Shown here: positions 23,211-35,817 of the stretch, piece after piece | Position numbering within the stretch: position 1 is the stretch's first letter | Layout of the letters: each line of letters begins with the position of its first letter | Source of the DNA: Capsicum annuum | Taxonomy: Eukaryota > Streptophyta > Magnoliopsida > Solanales > Solanaceae | Length of the DNA stretch: 64,000 nucleotides | Assembly (NCBI RefSeq): GCF_002878395.1 | Contig: NC_061115.1 | Coordinates: forward strand, 93,249,374-93,313,373 | Direction of reading: 5' to 3' | Made by a program: the position numbers and the translations under genes | The notes under the pieces: generated by a model | The model's input: the letters and a program-made list of their open reading frames with translations, nothing else | The model's database searches: none | Told to the model about the DNA's origin: nothing

Positions 23211-25604
23211 TGTAATTCCCCGAGTCTGTACCTCGGACTCTACACGGTTGTAGTGACCCCGAAGGACCACCATCTAACCCATGACTAGTCCTATTATGAG
23301 CACTGAGTGATAACAACTCTGCAATGATAATATATATCTAAATAAATATGAAAAATAGGATGAAAAATTCCATAAGGTTCATAACTGAAGCAAATACTGA
23401 ATATTGAAATTTGAATGATGAAACATCCACCTGAAATACTAAAGTCTGAAAGCCTCTAACTGTCTAAATATAGAGCTGATGGGACAAGCCCCCAACTAAC
23501 TTCGACTACTGCATACTGAAATATTCAAATGATAAAATGGTAAAATAATTTGTCCTCAAACTATGAGGACTCACACTATGTCTACTTCTGATAGATGGGT
23601 TGCTAAGTTCGATCAGGAGCCTATGGGTCTGAACCTATGATATAAGACATCATAGCATAAAAGAAAGGTATGCATCAGTACTTTGAATGTACTGGTATGC
23701 TAATGAGGTAGGCTGATATACATGGTTTCATATGGATGATCAAATAGCTGACTGAGTAGCATGAATATAACTAAATTAGAGTACATGAATGACTACATAA
23801 ACTGTAACTGAGATCATGTCAATACTGGATACTGAGTTATGATAACTAAAAGTCTGATATCTGGGTTTACTGATACTATAGTACTGATAACTGAGTGACT
23901 GTATCTGATAGTCCTTATTCTATAGAACTGAATTGAGTTCTATACTGAGTATGAAACTGAAATTGAAACTGTGGGAGTTAATCATCTAACAAATATGCCC
24001 CTTTTTTAAACTGATTTGGGGTCCAACCTGTAACCCCAGTTGGAAGAGGGTCAGTACCGTGCCACAGGTAAAGACAAGTGTTGAGTCACCCTCATCTGGG
24101 ACGTGCTCTGAATGAGAACAATGGTACCCTCAACTGGCAGGTAGAACACCTCATCAGCCCTCAACAGACAGGTTAATGTCTCAACCTACGCTGGCTATGT
24201 AGTTTTGGAACATAAGGACTGATTCTAAGGATCATACCCTCTGCTGGAAGGTGAGTCCCCATCCTTGGGTTCACTCAGTGCTGAATTCTACTCCTAACTG
24301 AATAGACACTGAAAGAATTCCTATCTGTACTAGGCTGGATTGAACTACTACTGATCGTGTTATCTAACTGAACTGAACTGAGGTCACTGAGTTCTACTAA
24401 CTGATGGAATGCTACTGAGTTCTGTTAACTAGCAGAGTTTACTGAGTTTCTGAACTGATAACTGAATTGAGACCGTGACTGATTACTGAGTACTTCTGTT
24501 CGTGACATTACTGAGACTATTCTGCAACTTCTGCAGTCATAGGTAAACAACTAGATTTTTGGGTATTGAATTCCTCCAGGACTCGATATCATAAAATAAA
24601 TATATAGCATGAACTTGAAAATAAAAATGATGCACACTCGATCATAACTCATTCATAGAGATATTTCATCAAATACTTGTGAGATATAAGTTTGCACATA
24701 TGCTAGCATGTCATGATTTTCACCTTCAATTCATATGAGCAATTTTTCAAGTACTTGGGGATCATAATCTATACACATGATTCTAAACAACATGTAGGCA
24801 TCATAATTTCAAATCCCAATTTACTAAATCAAAAGTTTTAACATGAATTTACATGATACTACAGATATATTAAGCAATTTAACATGAAATTTATAATAAA
24901 CCACGGATTAGAAACCCAATTAACATCACAATCATGAACGTATTCAAATCTAGCATGGAATTCATGAAATCAAATAACTTAAAGTTTTTAAAAGAGTTTC
25001 TTGAACTCCAAGGGTGGAAGGAAACCCTTGGATGAACACTTCACATACCTTGGTATTCAAATTTGTGAAGAATGATGGAGTGTTCTTAAAGATTGAATCT
25101 TGAAATTAGATTCCCTAGGGTTTGTTCTTAAGTAATTTGAGAGAAAAAAAGAATGTTTTCCCCTAGGAATGATTAATTTTGTGATTTGGGGGATGAATAG
25201 AGGTGAAAAAAATGACCCAATTACCCTTCTGGATGCGGTTTTTGATAAGCAAAAACCATTCCCAGTGATGCGCAAACCAACATGCTGGGAAAAACTTTTA
25301 TCAACGCGATAGGCGAAGCAACACGTTGAGATGGCGTGATCCACTGGTTTAGACTTCCAAACGTGCCTCAAACGATGCTCGAAAAATCCAAAACTCATCC
25401 GAGAATATGTACTGACATTCTTGATCATGAATCAACCTAAAGATCGATATTTAATGGTAGGAAGGCTTACAAAATGAGATCTCCAACACATGAAGGCTAA
25501 TCTAATGCTAATTACGATTACTTAGCTGAAATTTCTAAGTCTAGGACCCCTCTTTTCTAGCTTTAATGAACTAAGTTACGCTTATGATTTTGTGGGGTCT
25601 TACA
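23211..25604 (-). repeat. G5 3' LTR (left copy)
   Basis: 2394 bases, alignable throughout with 30717-33171. It lacks a segment of about 85 bases that the other LTR has at about 32780-32865, the main cause of the length difference. Confidence 0.9.
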
Positions 25605-25622
25605 ATATCTCCCTCTTGGAAA
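25605..25622 (-). promoter_or_regulatory. Polypurine tract (G5)
   Basis: The minus strand reads AAGAGGGAGATAT immediately before the TGTAA of the 3' LTR, the expected site of plus-strand priming. Confidence 0.75.
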
Positions 25623-25909
25623 TATTTGTCCTCGAATGAGACTGAATAAGCTAAGAATATTGATAGACTGAACTTACTTACTGGGCATGTATAACTGGAG
25701 CATAATTTCATAAATGATATTACTGCTAACTGAGTTTATATGTTGAACATACATATCTGACGCATAAGTACGTGACTGAACTGATTCATAAAAGCATGAC
25801 TGAACTATTTTACGGTAGCATGCATGATATGAGAATGCTATGTAACTGAACTGATACCAAACTTATAGGGGAAATCTGAACATGAAATTGAGTAAATTCA
25901 AGAAAAACT

Positions 25910-27280
25910 ATTACCTTGAGCTAAATCTAAGTTTGCGAAGAAGACGTGAGGATACTTGGTTCGCATATATGCTTCTGCTTCCAAGTAGCTTCCTGAATGG
26001 ACTGATTCTACCAAAAAAATTTGAAAAGAGGGACTTCTTTGTTCCTCAGTAGACAAATTTGATAATCAAGGATTTTGACTAGGATATCTTCACAAGAGAG
26101 GCTATTCTGAACGTCTATACATTCTATAGAGACTACAACTGCTGGGTCACCTACGCATTTCTTTATCAAGGAGACATGAAATAGTGGATGGACTGAACCT
26201 AAATCTAAAGGCAACTCAAGCTCATAAGCTACGTTTCCGATATGGCTAAGAATTTGGTAAGGACCAAAATATTGGGGACTGAGCTTCCCTTTTTAGCTAA
26301 ACCTCTTTACTCCTTTCATAGGAGAGATTTTCAAATACAGATAATCCCCAATATCAAATTCAAGATCTTTTTTTCGCACATGTAAGTACGATTTTTTTTG
26401 CTATGTGATTTCTTGAGCCTTTCCCTGATCAACTGAACTTTTTCTAAGGTATCTAATATCAAGTCAGGCCCTACCATTGTGGCCTCACCCAGTTTAAACA
26501 AACCAATGGGAGATCTTCATCTCCTCCCATAGAGCACCTCAAACAAAGCTATTTGAATGCTGGAATGGTAATTGTTATTATATGAAAACTCAATCAGTGA
26601 CAAATGGTCATCTCAACTACCATTAAATTTAATGGAACATGCCCTTAGCATATCTTCTAAAGTCTGAATAGTCCTTTTTTCTTGACCTGCCATCTGAGGG
26701 TGAAAGGCTTCACTGAGGTGAACTTGGGTACTAAGACCCTTCTAGAAGGCTTTCCAGAAATGAGAGGTGAACTACATACGCCTTTCTAAAATGATGGATA
26801 ATGGCACTCTATGCAATCTGACCAACTCTCTAACATAGATCTAGGCATAATCCTTGGCTGAATAAGAGATATGAACTAGTAGGAAATGAGCTAATTTGGT
26901 CATTCTATCTACGATAACCCATATGGAATCATGCTAATGATAGGTAAGGGGAAAACCCATCACAAAATCTATATTCACCTCCTTCCACTTTCATGTGGGA
27001 ATACTAAACTCCAACATAGACCCACTAGGCTTTTGATGCTTGATCTCAACCTACAGATATGTCGAGCACTTAACTACAAATCTGCAATATCTGTCTTTAT
27101 CCCACTCCACCAATAGACTTCCCGCAAGTTGTGGTACATCTTGGTGGACCCTAGATGAATCGAGTAGCGTGAACCATGCGCTTCCATAAGAATTCATTGC
27201 CTCAAGTCATCTATACCTGGCACACATAGTCAACCCTGGTAACGCAACACACCATCTTCCTTTTCAGAGGAAACCTCTAC
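25910..27280 (-). pseudogene. Integrase and chromodomain (G5)
   Basis: The C-terminal frame 26214-26008 reads LGSVHPLFHVSLIKKCVGDP, DIQ-like text and EILVKILDYQICLLRNKEVP, the linker into a gypsy chromodomain; the chromodomain itself is near 25920-26020. Upstream on the minus strand the integrase core and zinc-finger region occupy about 26240-27200, with many stops. Its place next to the 3' LTR fits a chromovirus. Confidence 0.7.
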
Positions 27281-27283
27281 CTT

Positions 27284-27930
27284 CTAATCTCTGACTAACT
27301 TTTTCAGCTTAACTAGAGTGGGATCTCTATCCTGCTTTTCCTTTACTTCAGAAACTAGAGATGATTCTGAACTATTTTGAACCCATACACTACCTTCTAT
27401 TGAATTAACTAAGCAGACACGTAGTCGGATAAGCTGATGAACTTCCTGAACTAACTTCTTATTATTATTCTCTACGTGATCAACACTACCCATAGATATT
27501 CTACTGAGAGCATCAGCCACTACATTGGCTTTACTCAGATGATACAGAACACTTATATCATAATCTTTCAACCACCTTCTCTGACGGAGGTTTAGGTATT
27601 TCTGAGAAAATATATAATGCAGGCTCTTATGGTCAGTGAACATATCAATGTGCACTCCATACAAATAGTGCCTCTAAATATTTAAGGCAAACACTACAGT
27701 TGCTAACTCAAGATCATGAGTGGGATAATTCTATTCATGGGGCTTAAGCTGTCTAAAGGCATATGATATAACCTTACCTCTCTGCATCAAAATACACCTC
27801 AAACCAACTCTAAAAGCATCACAATATACCACTAACCCATCTAAACCATTTGGTATAGTCAAAACTGGAGCTGTAGTGAGTCGAGTATTTAACTCCTAAA
27901 AACTCTTCTCATAAGAATATGACCACTAGA
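27284..27930 (-). pseudogene. RNase H domain (G5)
   Basis: The open frame 27664-27284 contains [39 protein letters not shown] and [16 protein letters not shown], a clear gypsy RNase H C-terminal half. The N-terminal half (ALVWCILMQRG-type text) lies in other frames at about 27680-27900. Confidence 0.85.
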
Positions 27931-27943
27931 ATTTGACTTTCTT

Positions 27944-28800
27944 CTAAGTCAATCTGGACATAGGGGATGCAATAGACAAAAATCCCTCAACAAACCATCG
28001 ATAATAGCCGACCAAGCCCAAGAAGCTCCTGATATTTGATGGAGAGATGGGTCTGGGCCAGTTTCTCACTGCTCTTGTCTTTTGAAGATAAACTAATGCC
28101 ATTATCGAAAATGATATGGACAAGAAAAGATACCGACCTGAGCAAAAATTTGCACTTATTGAATTTGACAACACACTGATGGTTCCTGAGGGTTTGTAGC
28201 ACTATTCTGAGATAGTCTGCATGATCACGCTCACTGCGGAAGTAGACAAGAATTTCATCAATGAATACTATGAAGAATATATTCAAGTACTACTTGAACA
28301 CACGGTTCAACAAGTCTATGAAAGTTGCTGGGGCATTGGTAAGACCAAATGACATGACTAAGGATTAAAAGTGACTATATCGAGTTTTGAAGGCTATTTT
28401 TGGAATGCCACATTCTCTGACTTTGAGCTGATGATAGCCTAATCTGAGGTATAGCTTAAAAAAATAACTGGCACCCTGAAGTTGGTCGAACAAGTCATCG
28501 ATTCTAGGAAGTGGATACTTGTTCTTAGTTGTTACTTTATTTAGCTGATGGTAATCTATGCAAATTCTAAGAGAACCATCTTTCTTACACACGAATAAAA
28601 CTATTGCACCCGTCGGGATACATTGGGTATGATGAATCCCTAATCTAGGAGATCCTTCAACTATTCTTTTAACTTTTTGAGTTCTACTAGAGCCATTTGC
28701 ATGGCAGAATAAAGATGGCCTGGGATCTGGAAGAAGGTTAATTTCGAAGTCAATTTCCCTTTCAGGAGAAACTTTGGGAAGATCTCCGAGTAACACATTG
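27944..28800 (-). pseudogene. Reverse transcriptase (G5)
   Basis: Blocks are [59 protein letters not shown] and YHQLKVRE (28796-28365), then FFIVFIDEILVYFRSERDHA (28286-28215) and IRSFLGLVGYYRWFVEGFL (28020-27965). The catalytic FIDDIL motif is changed to FIDEIL, replacing the second aspartate. Frameshifts separate the three frames. Confidence 0.85.
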
Positions 28801-28955
28801 GGGAATTCACATTCTACTGAATCTGATTAAAGATTAGGGGTATCTGAACTAAAGTCCTAAACTCGAACAAGATGATAGACATATCCCTTAGATATTATTT
28901 TCATTGCCCTAAGGTAGGAAATAAGCTGACCCTTAAGTGATGAAGTACTACCCCT

Positions 28956-29420
28956 CTAATCTACGACAGGTTCATTCAGAAATAGAAATTGGACAATTCG
29001 TCTTCTGTAGTCAACTAAAGCATAGAATGGATGAAGACAATCCATGTCGAGAATGACATTAAAATCTGTCATCTCTAATTCTACTAAGTCTGTTGAGGTA
29101 ACTTTTTGAGATACCATAATCAGATAGTTCCTATATACCCGCCGGGCTATGATAGAATTACCCACTGGGGTAGAAACTAAGAGAGGCTCTTCTAAAATTT
29201 TGGATTTAACTCCAAAGTCAACGGCTATAGAAGGAGTTACAAAGGATAAAGAAGCTAATGTATCTAGCAAAGCATAAACATGTAAATGATTAATCTGTAA
29301 TGTACCAGTGACCATATCAAGAGAAATTTCCTAATCTTGTCGGGACTGAAGTGCATAGAGTCTATTTAGGCATTGCTCACTGGTGGCACTAGAAGAGGCA
29401 CCATGCTGATTCAGGCAATT
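28956..29420 (-). pseudogene. Aspartic protease (G5)
   Basis: The frame 29315-28956 reads MVTGTLQINHLHVYALLDTL then ASLSFVTPSIAVDFGVK, VGNSIIARRVYRNYLI and LVELEMTDFNVILDMDCLHP. The active-site triad is DTL in place of DTG/DSG. It overlaps no other domain and follows the zinc knuckle. Confidence 0.8.
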
Positions 29421-30493
29421 GGACTGAGCTGGGGGATGATTATACTGACCTTGGGAACTTGATTAAGAACAATCTCTAACCCTGTGGCCTATCTTTCCAT
29501 ATTCGAAACATACATCGCTGCCAACTCTATATACACCCTGATGGTTTCTACCATATTTCTAGAAAAGAGGGTTTGTTTGGGCACTGTTAACACTACCCTG
29601 AGGCTTAGGCCCTGGAGCCTATCTTTGGTGCCATTCCTAAATTTTGGTACTAGAGCACAGGCTGAGGACGGAGCTAGAACTAAGGATTTTGGATTGAACT
29701 GGGAGTGATTCCCACCCTCTAATTTAGGCTGAGCAAAGCTAAAGCTACCTGTCCTCACTCTCTTATTCTCCCTCTCCTTCTCTTTATTCTTAGCCTCCTT
29801 TATCTACTAAGCATAGACTATAAACCTGGATATGTCCATCTCAATAATTAGTATTGCAGTCCTACACTCCTTGACCACACTGTTAGACACTTCTGACATA
29901 AACTTACTCATCTTAGATTTGCTATTTGCCACCACATGAGGAGCATATTTTGCTAACTAAGTAAACTTAAGACAATAATATTTCATTTTCATGTTGCCAT
30001 GCTTCAGATTAATGAACTCCAGAACCTTAGCTTCCCTCAACTCTAGTAGAAAAACCTATCAAGAAAAGCAGTGGCAAACTCATCTCATTCTATGGGACCT
30101 ACATCTGTGGCTCTTTCTTTCTTTCACTACTTGAACCATGAGTGAGCCATATCTTGTAACTAATATGCAGCCAGATCCATAATCTTACTAGGCTTCACCT
30201 CTATAATATCTATTATTTAGGAATTCCTGAGGGTCCTCATCTCACTAAGACCCTGTAAATATTAGAGGATTCATTTGGGTAAAGTCCTGAATCCTAGATG
30301 TAGCAGTATTGGCCACTGGGTTGGCCTGAACAGCAGCTGGCTGTTCATTCTAAGCTACAACGAAATTTGCTAGGGTGGTGAAAGTGGCTCTGAATTAAGC
30401 ATGGGAGACATTCTCATCTAGGGGATCTGGCTGGATAGGTTGAGGTGTTGGATGGTCTCCTGTACCTCTTTCTTTAGTCCTTTTTGGAGGCAT
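29420..30493 (-). pseudogene. Gag with zinc knuckle (G5)
   Basis: The start ATG is at 30493, reading MPPKRTKERGTGDHP. Capsid fragments follow, with stops, to about 29690. The zinc knuckle near 29476-29520 reads CFEYGKIGHRVRDC, where the second cysteine of CX2CX4HX4C has become tyrosine. Gag packages the element RNA. Confidence 0.75.
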
Positions 30494-30699
30494 ATTCTAT
30501 AACAAAAGGGAAACTTAGATTATACAGGGAGTTTAACTAAAGCTCATGCTCACTCACACAATATGAATACTGAAAGAAAGGAAATATTTCCTAACAAATC
30601 TCGTAGACTCTTTTCCACAAGTGCGGTGCACTACACACTTATGCACAAGACTCTACTTAATGCGACTTTCAGCCTTCCAAGGACTCTATTAAACCTTAG

Positions 30700-30713
30700 G
30701 CTCTGATACTAAG
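30700..30713 (-). promoter_or_regulatory. Primer-binding site, initiator tRNA-Met (G5)
   Basis: The minus strand reads TTAGTATCAGAGCC three bases from the 5' LTR end; TGGTATCAGAGC is the usual form. Confidence 0.85.
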
Positions 30714-30716
30714 TTT

Positions 30717-33171
30717 GTAATTCCCTGAGTCTCTACCCCAGATGCTACACGATGCTAGTAACCTCGAAGGACCAACAGCTAACCTATGACTGGTACCTAT
30801 TGTGAGCACTGAGTAATAACAACACTGCAATGATAATATATAATTGAAATAAATGCAGAAAATAGGCTGAAAATTTCCATGAGGTTCATAACTGAAGGAA
30901 ATACTGAATACTAAAATCTAAATATAGAAACATCTATCTGAAATACTCTAGTCTGAAAGCCTCTAACTGTCTGAATATAGAGCTAATGGGACAAGCCCCT
31001 AACTAACTCCAACTACTGCATACTGAAATATTGAAATGATAAAATAGTATAATACTTTGTCCTCAAACTATAAATACTCACACTAAGTATGTTGTTGATA
31101 TATGGGCTGCTAAGTGCGGTTAGGAGCCCGTGCATCTGAACCTATGATATAAGATATCATACCATAAAAAAAGGTATGCATCAATGTTTTGAATATACTG
31201 GTATGCTAAGTGAGGTAGGCTGATATACATGGGTTCATATGCATGAATAAATAACTGACTGAGTACCATGAATATAATTGAATGAGAGTACACGCATGAA
31301 TATATAAATAGTAATTGAGATTATGTCAATACTAGATATTGAGTTCTGATAACTTAAAGTTTGATATCTAGGTTTACTGATAATGCAGTACTAATAACTG
31401 AGTGAATGTTTCTGATAGTCTTGATTCGTTAGAACTGAAATAAGTTCTATACTAAGTCTGAAACTGAAATTGAAACTGTGAGAGGTAATCATCTAATTGG
31501 CATGCCCCTTCTCTGAATTAAATTGGGGTCTAACTTATAACCCTATTTTGAACGGTGTCTGTACCATGCCATGAGTAAAGACAAGTGTTAAGTGACCCTC
31601 ATTTGGCAGGTGCTCTAAATGAGAATGGTGGTACCCTTAACTAGCAGGTAGAACACCTCATCAACCCTCAACTGGTAGGATGATGTCTCAACCTACGCTG
31701 GCTATGTAGTTCTAGAACACAAGGATTAATTCCAAGGATCACACCCTCTACTGGCAGGTGAGTCCACATCTTTGGGTTCACTCACAGCTGAATCCTACTC
31801 CTAACTGAATAGACATTGAACAGATTCCTAACTGTGCTAGGCTAGACTGAACTACTACTGATCGTGCTCTCTAACGGAACTGAACTGAGGTCACTAGGTT
31901 CCATTAACTAATGAAATACTATTGAGTTTTGTAACTAACTGAGTTTCTAAACTGGTTACTGAACTAAGACAATGACTGATTACTGATTACTACTATTCAT
32001 GACACTACTGAGACTATTCTACAACTACTGTAGCTCTAGGTAAACAACTTGACTTTTGGGTATGAAATACCCCTAGGAATCGATAGTATAAAAGAAATAC
32101 ATAGCATGAACTTGAAAAGCATAATGATGTACACTCAATCATAACTCATTCATAGAGATATTTCATCAAATGCTTGTGAGATATAAGTTCGCACATATGC
32201 TAGCATGTCATGATTTTCACCTTTAATTCAAATGAGCAATTTATCAAGCACTTGGGGATCATAATCTATACACGTGATTCTAAACAATATGTAGGCATTA
32301 TAATTTCAAATCCAAATTTACTAAATCAAAAGTTTGAACATGAATTTACATGATACTACAGACATATTAAGTAATTTCACATGAAATTGGTAATAAACCA
32401 TAGATTAGAAACCCAATTAACATCATAATCATGAACATATTCAAATCCAACATGGAATTCATGAAATCAAATAACTTAAAGATTTTAAAAGAGTTTCTTG
32501 AATTCCAAAGGTGGAAGAAAACCCTTGGATGAACACTTCACATACCTTCATATTGAAATTTGTGAAGAATGATAGTGTTCTTGAAGATTGAATCTTGAAA
32601 TTAGATTCCCTAGGATTTATTCTTGAGTAATTAGAGAGAGATAAAGAATATTTTGCCCTAGAAATGATTAATTTTGTGTTTTAGGGGATAAATAGGGGTG
32701 GGAAAATAATCTAATTACCCCTCTAGATATAGTTTTTAATGAGCAGAAACTGTGCCCAATGACGTGCAAACCAACATGCTGTGTCGATGGTATTGATGCT
32801 ATAGCCGGGGCACCGCATTGAGTCTATGTCAGCTTACTAGAATTTGATATTGGGATTAGGGAAAAAAATTTATCAAATCAATAGGCGATGCAGTGTGTTG
32901 AGATAGCATTGATCCACTGATTTGGACTTCTAAACGTGCCTCAAATGATGCTAAAAAAATCTAAAACTCGTTTGAGAACATCTACTGATATTCTTGATCA
33001 TGAATAAACCTAAAGATCAACATTTAATGGTGGTAAGGGTGAGATCACCAACTCATGAAGGTTAAGGTAATGTTAATTCCAAATACATAGCTAAAATTTC
33101 TAAGTCTAGGACCCTCCCCCCTTCTAGCTTTAATGAACTGAGTTAAGTTTAGGATATTCTGGGGTCTTACA
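30717..33171 (-). repeat. G5 5' LTR (right copy)
   Basis: 2455 bases from TGTAATTCCC (plus strand) to GGGGTCTTACA. It contains the promoter of the element by position, though no TATA box could be fixed. Confidence 0.9.
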
Positions 33172-33176
33172 TTTAT
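33172..33176. repeat. Target-site duplication, right copy (TTTAT) of G5
   Basis: Exact match to 23206-23210. Confidence 0.85.
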
Positions 33177-33192
33177 CTTTATCTATATATAG

Positions 33193-34524
33193 GTATTTGG
33201 GAACTCTTAAAAGGATGATTGGGAATAAAGCTAGTGTTGAAGGTTCCATTTGTGAAGCGTATTTGATGATGGAGTCAACACAATTATTTTCTCATTATTT
33301 TAAACTCATTCATGTCCCGAAATCATAATGTGGACCGTAATTAGTGTTCTGGAAGGTCTTAAAGGAAATCTTTCAATATTCTCCCATCCAGGTCGACTTT
33401 GAGGAGAAGCAAAAAAAATTTTTTTAACCTTAAATGAAATCAAGGCGGTCCAAACTTATATTTTACTAAGTGTGAGGAGGTTGAGCAATTTGTAAGGTAA
33501 CCAAATTCTCTTCATAATAATAAAATTTAGTCTTATATCATGACTCCTATTATTTAAATTATTTTGGTGCAAGGACTTATTTACCTACAACGTTTGGAAG
33601 AAAAATTTCCAAATCTCTCTCAAAGTTAAATAAATGAGAGTCTTGAAGAAAATTTTACTATACGGTTCAAGGAATATGTAAGATTTAAATAAATATTAAC
33701 TTTCACATAATGATGTTCTTAAATTGTCTTCTCAAATTTAACTAAATTTTTGAATTTTTTTTAAATAGTCTCGGTACAATTTCATTGAAAATGAATACTT
33801 GCATAGTCTTGCTCGTGGACCATTAATAGGAACTACATGCCATTCTGTTTATTTTATTAACGGATATAAATTTCAGACAGAAGTTCATGGTAGTGTGAGA
33901 TCAATAATGAATAGTGCAGTTTGTATCTTGAATCCAAATTTTGGTGATTATTGCGGGCATATAAAAGAGATTATTCAAGTGAAATACCGTGAAACACCTT
34001 TATAGCAAACTATATTATTTCAATGCGAATAGTTTGACCTAACCATGGATGTCGGTGTTAAGAAGCATAATCAGTACAAATTGATTGATATTAACCATCG
34101 CCGTTAGTATAAAATATATGAGCCTTTTATTCTTTCAATGCAAGAAACTAAAGTCTGTTATGTACCTTATCCAAGCAAGAAGAAGGATAAGTATGATTGG
34201 CTAGCAGTATTGAAGGTCAAACCTTAAAATGTTATTGAATTACCAGTTGATGAAGTGGTGACAACTTCAGAAATGAATGCTTCTTTTCAAGTTGAAGAAG
34301 TTGAGGTCAACGAGATAGATATGTCTGTTTTTATTAATGAAGATATTCTATTGCATTGTCCAAATGGGGGTGTTCTTGAAATGAATGAACCTCTTAATGA
34401 TGGTTTATTTGAAGAGCATCCTGAAATCCAAAATGGATCCACAGAAGAAGAAGAATATGAAATTGATGAAACTGAGGAGGATGCTAAAGAGGAAGAGTTT
34501 GAACAAGACATAGATAGTTACTAG
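33193..34524 (+). pseudogene. TNP2-like transposase, C-terminal part
   Basis: Coding text resumes after the intron with RYLGTLKRMIGNKASVEGS and EAYLMMESTQLFSHYF (33193-33310). A second block at about 33790-34230 is DUF4216-like: SLARGPLIGTTCHSVYFING, NFGDYCGHIKEIIQVKYRE, FEPFILS-type text, and YDWLAVLKVKP. The open frame 34255-34524 is a strongly acidic tail ending DIDSY. Stops at about 34003 and 34228 break the frame. An intron is likely near 33480-33770. Confidence 0.75.
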
Positions 34525-34650
34525 AGCTTGTTAAAAAATTGCTATTTTATCTTTGTTTTATTTTGTTTATAGTAAGAAGACATGGATAGTGACTAGTTCT
34601 TATAAAAATTTGCTATTTTATCTTTATTGTATTCTATTTTGATTTTGGTG
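34508..34650 (+). repeat. 72-base tandem duplication around the TNP2 stop codon
   Basis: acatagatagttactag at 34508 recurs as acatggatagtgactag at 34580, and ttgctattttatctttRtt follows in both. The duplicated unit carries the last codons and stop of the transposase. Confidence 0.8.
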
Positions 34651-35817
34651 TTGCCTTCTCCAAATTAATATCATTTTCTTAGTTTTTGGTTTCCTTTTAT
34701 TAATCAGTTAGTTTTTAATATCACATCATTTTTAATTTGGTTTTTAATAGTAATGATCTAATAACACCATTATTTTTTTATAATTATAACTCGAGGTGGA
34801 TATCGTGAAGGCAAGTTCTAAGGTAGGAGTAAGACTACTAATCATGCATTAATTTATTTTATTCCAACTCCAATGATTGAACAATATGATACCACTCCCA
34901 TTCTTATCAGTCTGCCAACCGATCAAACACTACTGCCCAATAGTACGACATTAGTTTAGACATTAGGAGAAATAAATACCTCGATCATTCCTAAGACATC
35001 TTCTATTTCACCTAACTAAAGTAGCCTAATAAGCCAGAATATGAATTCTCAAAGCAACACAGTAGCTGAAATGTATCTGGTTCAGCTGATTCCAATTTTA
35101 GCAATGGTCGAACCCTTATTTTTCTGACTTCTTCATGGTTAGTACTTACTATTTATTTTCCATCAATGTTTTTGCTGTCTATCGGTGATTATTAGTTGAT
35201 AATCAATGCCTAAATATGTGATTACTATTTTTCTACACAAATGTTGTAGTGTTATTGGTGTTGGATTTGATGTTGTACAGGTTGGAACCTTCTTCAAAAT
35301 GCTCCAGGTCCATTACATTACCTTTTAAAAGTGAAGTTGATCCCAATGGGATCAACTTGAAAAGTGTCTCAAAAGAGGTCAAAGATGGTTATTTTGGAGA
35401 GTTCAAGGTGTTTTTTTTTTAAAATAATAATCGATAGCAATTGTTTAATTGTAGCTAACACTTAATTATTTTACTTTAAACTGTATTTCAGAAGAATTTC
35501 TATTGGGATACTTCCGTTAGTGAAGAAGCTGTGAAGCAACAATGGTTGAAGAAGGCTGCATTATGCTACAATCTTTTCTAAAATGAAAAAACATAGAGCT
35601 ATAGTTCAACCAGAATTTTAAATGACCATATGTGGGAAAAGTGGATGGAACTTTGGGAAAGTGATGACTGTATTGAGAAATCTGAGATAAATTCAAAGAA
35701 CCATTATGGTGGGTGTGAAATAGCTATTGGGACATACACAGGTAGATCTATCATAGCTGGAGAGCACCGAAAGAAGCTTGTAAGTATTGGTTATTATTGG
35801 TTATGTGCGAATCTGAG

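Larger units (their letters stand above)
23211..33171 (-). mobile_element. G5: complete-structure chromovirus gypsy element, minus strand
   Basis: Two LTRs (23211-25604 and 30717-33171) begin TGTAATTCCC and end GGGGTCTTACA. Primer site, gag, zinc knuckle, protease, RT, RNase H, integrase and chromodomain lie between them on the minus strand and a polypurine tract precedes the 3' LTR. TTTAT duplications flank the element. Stops and lost catalytic residues in every domain show it cannot move on its own. Confidence 0.9.
23139..33192 (+). other. Predicted TNP2 intron carrying the G5 insertion
   Basis: The coding text stops at RWMYPFE (23138) and resumes as RYLGTLKR at 33193, which is contiguous in TNP2 proteins. 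Upstream is gaaagttaaatg, downstream tatatag before gtatttggga, consistent with splice donor and acceptor. Removing G5 and one TTTAT copy leaves an intron of about 90 bases. The donor is imperfect, so this is an inference. Confidence 0.5.

Noticed and set aside
34287..34511. Serine-rich minus-strand frame
   Set aside because: Shadow of the acidic TNP2 tail: GAA/GAG codons read backwards give Ser/Phe runs.
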